64,000 nt of DNA from Carboxydothermus islandicus. Its GTDB lineage: Bacteria > Bacillota > Z-2901 > Carboxydothermales > Carboxydothermaceae. Location of the stretch: NCBI RefSeq assembly GCF_001950325.1, contig NZ_BDJL01000055.1:84428-148427 (forward strand). Direction: 5' to 3'. Below are positions 16,631 through 24,587 of this stretch, in pieces (the stretch's first letter is position 1; the number at the start of each line of letters is the position of its first letter). The position numbers and the translations under genes were made by a program. The notes beneath the pieces were generated by a model that was given only the letters and a program-made list of their open reading frames with translations, was not told the DNA's origin and made no database searches.

Positions 16631-17322
16631 TTCTTTTCCTCACCGAACCGGTAACCCACTCCCCGAACGGTTTCAATATAAACCGGCTCTGCCGGATTAT
16701 CTTCTATCTTTTGTCGTATGTGGCGAATATGAACATCTACCGTCCGGGTATCTCCCAAAAATTCGTAGCCCCATATTTTTTCCAAAAGATATTCCCTGGT
16801 AAATACTTTACCGGGATTACTGGCTAAAAGTTTTAAAAGCTCAAACTCCTTGGGAGTAAAGTCCATTTTTTTGCCCTTAACGTAAACCGCAAATTTTTCC
16901 TGATCTATGACAATATCTTTAATTTTGATAATACCCTCTTTTTTCCCCTCTCTTCCTTCCAAACGTCTGAGTCTTGCCTTGACCCTGGCTACCAGTTCCC
17001 GGGGAGAAAAGGGCTTCACCATATAATCATCGGCCCCTAACTCTAAGCCCAGGATTTTATCCACTTCTTCCCCGCGAGCGCTTAACATGATGATTGGTAT
17101 TTCCGCTGTTTTTTCATTGTTCCTGATATTTTTACATACTTCCAACCCACTCATCCCGGGAAGCATAATATCAAGGATAACTAAATCCGGTAGCTCTTTT
17201 TTTACAATCTCAAGGGCTCTTATCCCATCATAAGCTTCCAAAACTTTATAACCTTCCCGCTCCAGGTTGAACTTTATTAGCTCCACAATGGGAGCTTCAT
17301 CATCCACCACCAAAATTTTCAT
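16627..17322 (-). CDS. phoP: OmpR/PhoB-family response regulator
   Basis: 231 residues. The receiver domain (1-120) has acidic pocket residues D7 and D8, phosphoacceptor D51 in LVILDIMLPG and the switch lysine in DYMVKPFSPREL. The OmpR-type winged helix (about 130-228) ends in VRGVGYRF. It pairs with the overlapping histidine kinase gene and phoU, so PhoP/PhoB is the best call; a WalR-type regulator is less likely because the yyc genes are absent. Confidence 0.9.
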   Translation of the reverse strand: MKILVVDDEAPIVELIKFNLEREGYKVLEAYDGIRALEIVKKELPDLVILDIMLPGMSGLEVCKNIRNNEKTAEIPIIMLSARGEEVDKILGLELGADDYMVKPFSPRELVARVKARLRRLEGREGKKEGIIKIKDIVIDQEKFAVYVKGKKMDFTPKEFELLKLLASNPGKVFTREYLLEKIWGYEFLGDTRTVDVHIRHIRQKIEDNPAEPVYIETVRGVGYRFGEEKK

Positions 17323-17323
17323 A

Positions 17324-18133
17324 TCATTCCTCCCTTTTTATAATCCCGGCAGCCATACGCCCGGTAACTCCAGCATCTCTGCGGTAAGAAAAAAATAAAT
17401 CAGGATTACAGGATGTACAAAGATTTAAAATCTCAATGTTTTGCCGCTGAATACCAGCTTTAATTAATATTTCGGAATTTATCTCCCAGAGATTTAGAAA
17501 GTATTTACCCCCTTTTTTTATCACTCCCTTGGGATAGCCCCGGTCAAGAAAACTCTGGGCTACCTCATCGCCCACTTCATAACAGCACGGTCCGATCGCC
17601 GGCCCAATACCGCAAAAAATATTTTGCGGTTTTGCTCCTAAAGAAGAAAAAGTATAAACCATTTTTGCTCCAATTTCCGCTAACGTACCCCGCCAGCCGG
17701 CATGGGCCACTCCCAACAAAAAAGGTTCGGGCGAAAAAAAGTATAAAGGTACGCAGTCGGCATAAAACGTTAAAAGCCCAAGGTTTTTTTCTCCAGTAAT
17801 TAAGCCATCGGTCTTTTTCACCGCCGAATCCAAATCTTCCATACCCCGTCCGCCATCAGAACGTTTTACAAGGGCAATATTTGTTCCATGCACCTGCTCC
17901 GCTGCTACAAAATCTCTTAAATCTAAATCCCACACTGAGGCTAAAAGTTGGCGATTCTTTATTACAGCCTCTTGTTTATCCCCCACGTGGAGGGCTAAGT
18001 TAAAACTTTGATAAGGCCCAGAACTTTGCCCCCCAAGGCGCGTGGTGAAAAAAGCATCAATACCAAAATCCTGAAATTTTTTAAAGAAAAAAAACTTTAA
18101 GCCTTTCCTTTCATTTAATAAAAACTTCATCAA
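17324..18133 (-). CDS. pgeF: Purine nucleoside phosphorylase / laccase-domain protein (YlmD, PgeF)
   Basis: 269 residues of the YfiH/YlmD (DUF152) family. The zinc ligands lie in AAEQVHGTN, TFYADCVPLYFF and AHAGWRG, plus the CGIGPAIGPCCYEVG segment. Family members cleave adenosine and inosine with phosphate, and the Escherichia coli form protects peptidoglycan synthesis from mis-incorporated serine. It overlaps the upstream metallo-beta-lactamase gene by four bases. In Bacillus ylmD also begins the ylmD-ylmE-sepF order; here the phoPRU trio lies between. Confidence 0.92.
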   Translation of the reverse strand: MMKFLLNERKGLKFFFFKKFQDFGIDAFFTTRLGGQSSGPYQSFNLALHVGDKQEAVIKNRQLLASVWDLDLRDFVAAEQVHGTNIALVKRSDGGRGMEDLDSAVKKTDGLITGEKNLGLLTFYADCVPLYFFSPEPFLLGVAHAGWRGTLAEIGAKMVYTFSSLGAKPQNIFCGIGPAIGPCCYEVGDEVAQSFLDRGYPKGVIKKGGKYFLNLWEINSEILIKAGIQRQNIEILNLCTSCNPDLFFSYRRDAGVTGRMAAGIIKREE

Positions 18134-19644
18134 CTTTCTAACTCCTTAACTAATTTTTCCACTAAATCTCGGGCCTTCTCCGTTAATTGTTTAGCTCTCA
18201 ATAAAGTAATTACTTTATCGATTAATACTTCTTCCGATTTTCCTGGGAGGTTTGTAAGTAAAGATATTGTTTCCTGATAACGGGGAAGGTAACACGGAAC
18301 CTGATATTTTTCTTCAATTAACTTTTTTAAATTTATCCGGGCCTCGTCTTCCCCGTGAACCAGGTAAATTTGCGCAGGTTTGGGGCTAAACCTTCCGATA
18401 AACGCCAGTAACTCCCTCTGATCGGCATGGGCCGACAACCCATCATAGTGGTAAATTTCCGCCTTAACGGCGATCTCCTCACCCATAATTTTAACCTCTT
18501 TTGCTCCATCTAACAACTTTCGTCCCAGGGTATCCTGAGCTTGATAGCCAACCAACAATACCGCTGACTCCTGCCGCCATAAATTATGCTTTAAATGATG
18601 GCGTATCCTGCCCGCATCGGCCATTCCTGAAGCGGATATGATAATAGCCCGGCTAATATTGTTAAGCTTTACCGAATCCTCCTGGCTTACAGAAAAATGA
18701 AGGCCAGGAAAAGTAAGGGGATCATCTCCCCGTTTAAGTCTTTCCTGGTAATCTTCATTAAAATACATCGGATATTTTTTGAAAAGTTTGGTAATTTCCA
18801 CCGCCAAAGGGCTATCGATGTACACGTCTATTGGGGGAACTTCCTTATTTTCCACTAAGTCGTTTAAAATATAAATTAAATCCTGGGTCCGCTCCATAGC
18901 AAAAGCCGGAATGACTAAATTACCGTTTCTCCTATAAACTTTTTCAATTAAAGATTTTAAAAGAGTTTTAAAATCTCCTTCCTCGGTACGAACCCGGTTA
19001 CCATACGTGCTTTCTAAAACTAAAATATCGGTCAAAGGAACTTTTTGCGGTTCTTTCATAAAAGGCCTGCCATTTCGACCTAAATCACCGGTAAACAAGA
19101 TAGTTCTATTAGCATCCTGCCCATTATAAGCAATTTTTATCATCGCCGAACCTAAAATGTGTCCGGCATCAAAAAAAGTAACTTCTAAACCCGGTAAGGG
19201 AGTAAAGGGAGTTTCCAAAGGTACTTTTTGAAAATATTGCAACGCATTAAAAGCATCATCAGCGGTATAAATTGGTTGCAATTCGGGCTTGCCAGCCCGC
19301 CTTAGTTTTCTGTTTTTTCTCTCCACTTCCATTTCCTGTACATGCCCGCTATCCGGAAGCATTACCGCTGCCAAATCCACCGTCGGTTCCGTCGCATAAA
19401 TGGTTCCTCTAAAACCTTTTTTTACAAGCTTAGGAATTAACCCCGAATGGTCAATATGGGCATGGGTTAAAAGGACAAACTCGATTTCCCGGGGATTAAA
19501 AGGAAATTCGCCGTAATTTCTTTCCTTTATAGCTTTTGGGCCCTGAAAAAGCCCGCAATCCACCAAAAATTTGTGCCCGGCAACGTTAAACAGGTAGCAC
19601 GAGCCGGTAACTGTATCAGCGGCACCGAAAAAAGTTAATTCCAT
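18130..19644 (-). CDS. MBL-fold / beta-CASP ribonuclease-like protein
   Basis: 504 residues. The metallo-beta-lactamase motif is HAHIDHSG (H61, H63, D65, H66), with later ligands in FDAGHILGSA and FTGDLGRNGRP. A beta-CASP insertion follows (about 215-360, with VIPAFAMERTQDLIYILN and IISASGMADAGRIRHHL), then VGYQAQDTLGR and the HADQREL motif. This is the CPSF-73/YSH1-like group of bacterial MBL proteins, probably an RNA endo/exonuclease. A C-terminal helical extension of about 40 residues is extra. It is the first gene of the pgeF-pho-ylm-sepF operon. Confidence 0.88.
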   Translation of the reverse strand: MELTFFGAADTVTGSCYLFNVAGHKFLVDCGLFQGPKAIKERNYGEFPFNPREIEFVLLTHAHIDHSGLIPKLVKKGFRGTIYATEPTVDLAAVMLPDSGHVQEMEVERKNRKLRRAGKPELQPIYTADDAFNALQYFQKVPLETPFTPLPGLEVTFFDAGHILGSAMIKIAYNGQDANRTILFTGDLGRNGRPFMKEPQKVPLTDILVLESTYGNRVRTEEGDFKTLLKSLIEKVYRRNGNLVIPAFAMERTQDLIYILNDLVENKEVPPIDVYIDSPLAVEITKLFKKYPMYFNEDYQERLKRGDDPLTFPGLHFSVSQEDSVKLNNISRAIIISASGMADAGRIRHHLKHNLWRQESAVLLVGYQAQDTLGRKLLDGAKEVKIMGEEIAVKAEIYHYDGLSAHADQRELLAFIGRFSPKPAQIYLVHGEDEARINLKKLIEEKYQVPCYLPRYQETISLLTNLPGKSEEVLIDKVITLLRAKQLTEKARDLVEKLVKELES

Positions 19645-19671
19645 TTTACTCCCCCAATCTTCTTTTTTTCT

Positions 19672-19700
19672 ATATTACTCTCGAATTTTGGGAGTGTAAA
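19672..19700 (-). promoter_or_regulatory. Probable promoter of the MBL-to-divIVA operon
   Basis: -35 TTTACA (19695-19700), 17-bp spacer, -10 TAATAT (19672-19677) on the minus strand, followed by GGGGGAG and ATG 19644. It lies directly behind the nrdG terminator. No other promoter or terminator is obvious over the next 9.4 kb. Confidence 0.5.
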
Positions 19701-19701
19701 G

Positions 19702-19731
19702 AAAAAAAGAGTAAATTTCAAGAATTTACTC
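19702..19731 (-). terminator. Terminator of the nrd operon, containing the nrdG stop codon
   Basis: Arms GAGTAAATT (19709-19717) and AATTTACTC (19723-19731) around TCAAG, then a T-run on the minus strand (19702-19708). The nrdG stop TAA (19726-19728) lies within the 5' arm. Confidence 0.85.
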
Positions 19732-20238
19732 CCATTTCACTTCTACGATTTGCTTTTGTAAAAAACTCTTTTTTAAGTCAATAAACCTCTGATTTGACGA
19801 ACCTCTGAAAGGTAAAGTAAAAGTTTTAAGTTCCTTTATAAAGGGCCCATCTACCAGGTAATCAGCTGCTTTTAACAACTCTAATATTTCCGGTTGCTGT
19901 TGTCCAATTTCCATTAACTCTTCAAAGGTATAACCGGTATAAATAACCGTATTTTTGCCAAGAACCGCAATTTTTTGTACCAAATCAATTAAGTTTTTAG
20001 CCTGTAAAAACGGCTCACCTCCGGAGATGGTTAAGCCTGTTAAGAGAGGATTTTCCTTGATTTGTTCAAAAATCAGGTCGCTTTCCAATTCATAGCCCCC
20101 GGAAACCTCCCAGGTATCCGGATTATGACAACCAGCACACCGGTGAGGACAACCCTGCGTATAAACCACCAAACGCAACCCCGGACCGTCCGTGACACTT
20201 TCCCTAATAATGCCTGCTATCCTTATTTTAGCCATCAT
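19726..20238 (-). CDS. nrdG: Anaerobic ribonucleotide reductase activating protein
   Basis: 170 residues, a radical-SAM activase. The cluster motif is C30-x3-C34-x2-C37 (GCPHRCAGC), followed by HNPDTW, as in NrdG. The GGEPF motif (TISGGEPFLQ, about 92-101) binds S-adenosylmethionine. It forms the glycyl radical on NrdD. Its ATG overlaps the nrdD stop by four bases, so the two are translationally coupled. Confidence 0.95.
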   Translation of the reverse strand: MMAKIRIAGIIRESVTDGPGLRLVVYTQGCPHRCAGCHNPDTWEVSGGYELESDLIFEQIKENPLLTGLTISGGEPFLQAKNLIDLVQKIAVLGKNTVIYTGYTFEELMEIGQQQPEILELLKAADYLVDGPFIKELKTFTLPFRGSSNQRFIDLKKSFLQKQIVEVKWE

Positions 20239-22250
20239 AACACCCCGTGGGGCTTACGGTCGTAAAGTTCGGCCAGTTTGGCATCGTTAAAACGATCGAC
20301 CGTACTTAAATAACCGGTAATCCTTCTTACCCGCCTAATCTGCCCCTCACCGCAGGCTGGACAAAGATCAGCAATCACCCCTAAAAAGCCACAGCTTTCG
20401 CAAAAATCCAGGGGGTAGTTAATTCCCGCATATCCCATGTCATTTTTCGCCATGTGTTTAATAACTGCTTCCAGAGCTTCAAGGTTATTTAAGGGAGGCG
20501 CGGAAAACTCTACATAGCTAATGTGCCCGCCGTTACAGTACTTGTGATAAGGTCCTTCAATCTCAATCTTTTTAAATATTTCGATAGGATACGCCACCGG
20601 CACATGAAAGGAGTTAGTGTAGTATTGCTTATCGGTAACTCCGGGTATCACCCCAAACTCTTTTCGGTCTAAAGCCGTAAATCGTCCCGACAAGCCTTCC
20701 GCCGGGGTTGCCAGCAAGGCAAAGTTAAGGTCCGTTTCCTCACAAAACTCATCCACCTTCTCCCGCATCGTTTTAACTATTTTAAGTCCCAGTTCCTGAG
20801 CTTCCTCACTTTCCCCGTGATGTTTTCCGGTAAGTAAAATTAAGGTTTCCGCAAGACCAATAAAGCCTATAGAAAATGTCCCCTGCACAATTGCCGGTAA
20901 AATTGAATCTTCCGGCCCCAAATTTTCGGAACCTAAATAAATTTTTTGCCCCATAATAAAAGGTAAATCTTTTACCTTTAAATTTTTTAAAACGGAAAGC
21001 CTGTGCAGAAGCTGCTGTTTTCCCTTTTCCATAAGCCAGAATAGTTCCTGCCAAAAAACTTCCAGTTTACCCCTGGCTTTAATGGCAAGCCGGGGTAGAT
21101 TTAAGGTAACCGCAGCAATGTTCCCCCGTCGTTCGGTAACTTCCGGGCCCTTCCGGTTGGCCATAACCCGGGTGCGACAGCCCATATAGCTTACCTGATC
21201 GCCGTATTTTTGATTAAAGCTACTGTCCATAAAGCTAAAAGTTGGATTTAGCCTTTTGGCAGCAACCCTTAAAGCAAGTTGAAAAAGATCGTAATTGGGA
21301 TCCCCGGGCTCAAAGTTAACACCTTTTTTTAAGCGAAAAATTACATTAGGGAAAATTGGGTTTTCCCCCCGGCCCAGGCCTTTTTCGTAGGCCAGTAAAA
21401 AATTTCTCGTAACTTTGCGACCCACCTCGCTGGTGTCGGTGCCTAAATTTATACTGCTAAAAACTACCTGATTTCCTGCCCGGCTGTGCATGCTGTTTAA
21501 ATTATAGATGAACGCCTCCATCGCCTGGAAAATCTCTTCCTCCGGCGCCTGTCCCATAAAAGCTGCCATATCCCGGTCAAAAAACGGAAAACTCTGTCCG
21601 CCGTACATGTCGTTCTGAGCGCTCTGCAACACAATGGCCGCCAGGGCCGCCGCACTGCCCGGACGCTTTGGCGGTCTTATATAGCCATGTCCGTTATTAA
21701 AGCCTTTTTCTAAAATTTCCTTTAAGGGATGCTGGAGGCAGTTTATGGTTTTGGCATAATAATCCAAATCATGGATGTGGTAATCGCCCCGCTTATGTAA
21801 CAGCGCCAGTTCTTCGGGAATTAGCCGGGAAAGGTAGTAATGTTTGGAAGCGGCACTGGCTATTTGGTACATTTTGGCCGCCGGCGAGTGCCCGATATTG
21901 GCGTTTTCCCGGCTGGTTTCTACCAAGATTTCCGCTACGGTATCCATTAATTCCGATTTGCCTTCCCGAATCGCCGTTCTTTTTGCCCGGTAGAGAATAT
22001 ACGCCTTGGCCGTTTTCGCATGGCCGTTTTCAATTAAAATTTTTTCCACCGCATCCTGGACATCTTCCACGTTAAAAAGATTTCCGTTAAATTTTTTCTT
22101 TAAATATTCCAGAACCTGTAAAGTTAATTTTAAAGCCGTTTCCCTATCTTCTCCTCCCACTGCCCGGGCAGCTTTAAAAATTGCTTCGGTTATTTTAATA
22201 GGGTCAAAAGGAACTACCCTACCGTCCCGCTTGATAATCTCCGTAAACAT
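20235..22250 (-). CDS. nrdD: Anaerobic ribonucleoside-triphosphate reductase
   Basis: 671 residues. An N-terminal ATP-cone (about 1-95) gives allosteric control by ATP/dATP. The catalytic ten-stranded barrel follows. A zinc site near the C-terminus is seen as CESCGF and CPACG. The glycyl radical site is RRITGYL with G646, 26 residues from the end. It reduces NTPs to dNTPs only without oxygen, which shows a strictly or mainly anaerobic life. It is three bases after nrdR and shares its NrdR-controlled promoter. Confidence 0.96.
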   Translation of the reverse strand: MFTEIIKRDGRVVPFDPIKITEAIFKAARAVGGEDRETALKLTLQVLEYLKKKFNGNLFNVEDVQDAVEKILIENGHAKTAKAYILYRAKRTAIREGKSELMDTVAEILVETSRENANIGHSPAAKMYQIASAASKHYYLSRLIPEELALLHKRGDYHIHDLDYYAKTINCLQHPLKEILEKGFNNGHGYIRPPKRPGSAAALAAIVLQSAQNDMYGGQSFPFFDRDMAAFMGQAPEEEIFQAMEAFIYNLNSMHSRAGNQVVFSSINLGTDTSEVGRKVTRNFLLAYEKGLGRGENPIFPNVIFRLKKGVNFEPGDPNYDLFQLALRVAAKRLNPTFSFMDSSFNQKYGDQVSYMGCRTRVMANRKGPEVTERRGNIAAVTLNLPRLAIKARGKLEVFWQELFWLMEKGKQQLLHRLSVLKNLKVKDLPFIMGQKIYLGSENLGPEDSILPAIVQGTFSIGFIGLAETLILLTGKHHGESEEAQELGLKIVKTMREKVDEFCEETDLNFALLATPAEGLSGRFTALDRKEFGVIPGVTDKQYYTNSFHVPVAYPIEIFKKIEIEGPYHKYCNGGHISYVEFSAPPLNNLEALEAVIKHMAKNDMGYAGINYPLDFCESCGFLGVIADLCPACGEGQIRRVRRITGYLSTVDRFNDAKLAELYDRKPHGVL

Positions 22251-22253
22251 TTC

Positions 22254-22715
22254 TTAATTCTCTCCCCCGTTTAATAATTTTTTCAGCTCTTCCAAAAATG
22301 AATTAACATCTTTAAACTGCCGGTATACCGAGGCAAAGCGAACATACGCTACTTCATCAAGTTTCTTTAACCGGCTCATGACCATTTCCCCAATTTCTAA
22401 ACTTGTAACCTCCTGCTCTAATCTATTTTTTAGTTCCCTCTCAATCTCCTCAGCTATTTCCAACAGTTTACTCTCGGCAATCGGTCGCTTTTCGCACGCC
22501 TTTAGTAAACCCGTGTAAATTTTGTGCTTATCAAAGAGTTGCTTGCTGCCATCTTTTTTAACCACAATTAACGGCCGGTCATCCAAACGTTCATAGGTGG
22601 TAAATCTTTTGCTGCAGTTTTCACACTCCCGGCGCCTTTTAATGGCAAAACCGTCTTCCGCAGCCCGGGTATCTATCACCCGGGTATTTTCGTTACCGCA
22701 AAAAGGACACCTCAA
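22254..22715 (-). CDS. nrdR: Transcriptional repressor NrdR
   Basis: 153 residues. The N-terminal zinc ribbon has MRCPFCG and RRRECENCSKRF. An ATP-cone follows (about 48-138). NrdR binds ATP/dATP and represses ribonucleotide reductase genes at paired NrdR boxes, which are present upstream at 22727-22742 and 22759-22774. The start is TTG at 22713-22715 by homology to the invariant MRCPFC N-terminus, with GGGAGG very close upstream, so initiation may be weak. Confidence 0.95.
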   Translation of the reverse strand: MRCPFCGNENTRVIDTRAAEDGFAIKRRRECENCSKRFTTYERLDDRPLIVVKKDGSKQLFDKHKIYTGLLKACEKRPIAESKLLEIAEEIERELKNRLEQEVTSLEIGEMVMSRLKKLDEVAYVRFASVYRQFKDVNSFLEELKKLLNGGEN

Positions 22716-22726
22716 TTCCTCCCACC

Positions 22727-22742
22727 ACCCAATATTTTGTGT
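22727..22742 (-). promoter_or_regulatory. NrdR box 2
   Basis: ACACAAAATATTGGGT on the minus strand fits the NrdR box pattern acaCwAtATaTwGtgt at most positions. It lies 32 bp downstream of box 1, near the expected transcription start, so bound NrdR would block initiation. Confidence 0.75.
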
Positions 22743-22750
22743 TTAGGCTA

Positions 22751-22780
22751 ATTATATACTACTATATCTTGTGTGGTCAA
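22751..22780 (-). promoter_or_regulatory. nrdR-nrdD-nrdG promoter with NrdR box 1 in its spacer
   Basis: -35 TTGACC (22775-22780), 18-bp spacer, -10 TATAAT (22751-22756). The spacer is almost filled by NrdR box 1, ACACAAGATATAGTAG (22759-22774). Boxes 1 and 2 are 32 bp apart, about three helical turns, as is usual for NrdR-regulated promoters. Confidence 0.8.
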
Positions 22781-22793
22781 GGAAATAAAAGGC

Positions 22794-22828
22794 AAAAAAA
22801 TAACCCCAGGGCATACCAGCCTGAGGTT
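22794..22828 (-). terminator. Terminator after ylmC
   Basis: AACCTCAGG (minus strand 22828-22820) pairs with CCTGGGGTT (22810-22802), one G-T pair, then a T-run. It begins directly after the ylmC stop and ends the sigG-spoIIR-ylmC transcript. Confidence 0.8.
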
Positions 22829-23086
22829 TTACCGGGGCGGTATCTCAACAAAATTGGGAAGGTCCACCAAAATTACATCTATGCCAATTTTTTTGATTGC
22901 CGACCAGGGAATAAAAACATCATCATTCCGCGCCCAAAAGTTCCAGCTCCGGGTGCTTATCGGTATGATTAAACCGTTAATTTTACCCCTCTCCAAGTCC
23001 AGATCTATATCTTTAATCAGCCCAAGCCGCCGTCCGTCCGCAACATTAATTACTTCACGATATTTCAATTCCGAAAGTCTTAACAT
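22829..23086 (-). CDS. ylmC: YlmC/YmxH-family PRC-barrel sporulation protein
   Basis: 85 residues with a PRC-barrel-like fold (LRLSELKYREVINVADGRRL, then IKDIDLDLERGKINGLIIP). The family is restricted to spore-formers and is often encoded beside spoIIR, sigE or sigG. Its biochemical role is unknown. It is the last gene of the sporulation block. Confidence 0.85.
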   Translation of the reverse strand: MLRLSELKYREVINVADGRRLGLIKDIDLDLERGKINGLIIPISTRSWNFWARNDDVFIPWSAIKKIGIDVILVDLPNFVEIPPR

Positions 23087-23132
23087 AAAAACACCCCCGG
23101 CCTGGTAAATTATATGCCGGAGGTCTTGAAAA

Positions 23133-23693
23133 TTACCCTTTTTTTATCGTTTTTTTGAATTTCTTAAAGAAAAAGGACTTCAAATAATAACTTTTTACGT
23201 GAGAAGGCTCGATTCGTCCCCAATCGGCAAAACAAAGGCGGGGGTAAAGAATGCACCACCAGTTCTGCCCTTGAGCTTTGCCAATTTTTATTCTTAAAGC
23301 ATCATAATAACCAGCAGGAACAATATATTCTCCATAAGAGCGCTCGGAAAAATAAAACTTTCCCATCTCCACTTTTATCCCAATATCTTTTCCCTGAGTT
23401 TTAAGATAGTTCTGGGCTACAGCATTAATGTGGGGCAGTTCATCTTTTATAATATTTAACGCTTCCTCACGACTTTTTACCGGTTTTAATTTGGGATATA
23501 AATACGTTAATACTTCATCCCTTAACCTTAACTTTAGCTCCTGGTCAGCGGGGGTATCGCTGGCAGCAATTACGTGAAAACGGATAATATCGTGCTCCAC
23601 CACTTTGGGCATTATCTCCTCTTTATAGGAAAAGGAGCCAAAAATAAAACTTGCCCCCAAAAAGAAAACTCCTAAAGTGCAAATTCTTTTCAG
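23133..23693 (-). CDS. spoIIR: Stage II sporulation protein R
   Basis: About 186 residues with a signal peptide or N-terminal anchor (CTLGVFFLGASFIFGSF) and the SpoIIR core (IRFHVIAASDTPADQELKLRLRD; later ISFSERSYGEYIVPAGYYDALRI-like sequence). SpoIIR is made in the forespore, exported to the intermembrane space and triggers SpoIIGA to process pro-sigma-E. Start choice is unusual. The frame opens at TTG 23712-23714, but the perfect Shine-Dalgarno GAGGGAGGAG (about 23699-23708) lies inside that reading and points to CTG 23691-23693. It follows sigG directly. Confidence 0.88.
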   Translation of the reverse strand: MKRICTLGVFFLGASFIFGSFSYKEEIMPKVVEHDIIRFHVIAASDTPADQELKLRLRDEVLTYLYPKLKPVKSREEALNIIKDELPHINAVAQNYLKTQGKDIGIKVEMGKFYFSERSYGEYIVPAGYYDALRIKIGKAQGQNWWCILYPRLCFADWGRIEPSHVKSYYLKSFFFKKFKKTIKKG

Positions 23694-23706
23694 ACCTACT
23701 CCTCCC

Positions 23707-24480
23707 TCAAACAAACTTTCTTAAATGATTTAAAGCTGCTTTTTCCAGCCTTGAGACCTGGGCCTGGGAGATACCAATTTCTTCGGCAACCTCCATTTGA
23801 GTTTTACCTTCATAAAATCGCAATTTTAAAATAAGCCTTTCCCTTTCATTTAACCGTTCTAAAGCCTCTCTTAAAGCTATTCCTTGTAGCCAGTTATGGT
23901 CAGTATTTTTTTCATCCTTGATTTGATCCATAACATATATAGGATCACCGCCGTCCTGGTATATCGGTTCAAAAAGAGAAACCGGATCTTGAATAGCATC
24001 CAGGGCAAAAACTACCTCTTCCTGCGGAACTTTTAATTCCCGGGCAATTTCACTTATGGTCGGTTCCCGGGAAAAACGTCCGACCAAATTATCCCGCACC
24101 TGGAGAGCTTTATAAGCTACATCCCTTAAAGACCGGCTTACCCTGATGGGATTATTATCCCGCAAATAGCGGCGTATTTCTCCAATAATCATCGGTACTG
24201 CGTAAGTTGAAAATTTAACATTTTGTTCCAAATCAAAGTTGTCAATAGCTTTAATTAGCCCGATACACCCCACTTGAAAAAGGTCATCCACATATTCCCC
24301 GCGATTGGTAAATCTTTGAATTATGCTTAAGACAAGTCTCAAGTTGCCCGAAATAAGTTTTTGCCTTGCCTCCTTATCCCCTTCTTTAACTTTAAGGAAA
24401 AGTTTTTTCATTTCCTGGTTGGTTAGTACCGGCAGTTTGGAAGTATTAACTCCGCAAATCTCGACTTTGTTTGATTGCAT
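23707..24480 (-). CDS. sigG: RNA polymerase sporulation sigma factor sigma-G
   Basis: 257 residues, nearly identical in pattern to Bacillus SigG: the N-terminal NKVEICGVNTSKLPVL tag, region 2 (YVDDLFQVGCIGLIKAIDNF), region 3 (DPVSLFEPIYQDGGDPIYVM) and the region 4 helix-turn-helix (EEIGISQAQVSRLEKAA). It drives late forespore genes. I start at ATG 24478-24480 rather than GTG 24489, by homology and the GGGGTGA upstream. It is preceded by a sigma-F/G-type promoter and the sigE terminator. Confidence 0.97.
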   Translation of the reverse strand: MQSNKVEICGVNTSKLPVLTNQEMKKLFLKVKEGDKEARQKLISGNLRLVLSIIQRFTNRGEYVDDLFQVGCIGLIKAIDNFDLEQNVKFSTYAVPMIIGEIRRYLRDNNPIRVSRSLRDVAYKALQVRDNLVGRFSREPTISEIARELKVPQEEVVFALDAIQDPVSLFEPIYQDGGDPIYVMDQIKDEKNTDHNWLQGIALREALERLNERERLILKLRFYEGKTQMEVAEEIGISQAQVSRLEKAALNHLRKFV

Positions 24481-24520
24481 CGCGGTCACCCCATTTGTCG
24501 GAGTTTTGACCTACCGTTAT

Positions 24521-24550
24521 GATTATTGCCCCGGGTTTTTTCTTTTATAC
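24521..24550 (-). promoter_or_regulatory. Sigma-F/sigma-G-type promoter of sigG-spoIIR
   Basis: -35 GTATA (24546-24550), 15-bp spacer, -10 GGCAATAATC (24521-24530). The -10 matches the sigma-F/G pattern GGnrAnAnTw at all but the last position, and the -35 matches GyATA. No sigma-A box is seen in this gap. This would make sigG and spoIIR forespore-specific. Confidence 0.7.
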
Positions 24551-24561
24551 TGGAAAAAAAA

Positions 24562-24584
24562 TAAAAAATCCGGCAAAACGCCGG
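24562..24584 (-). terminator. Terminator after sigE
   Basis: CCGGC and GCCGG (24570-24574, 24580-24584) form a stem around a 5-base loop, followed on the minus strand by a long T-rich run (24553-24569). It lies three bases after the sigE stop and separates the mother-cell from the forespore unit. Confidence 0.85.
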
Positions 24585-24587
24585 TTC

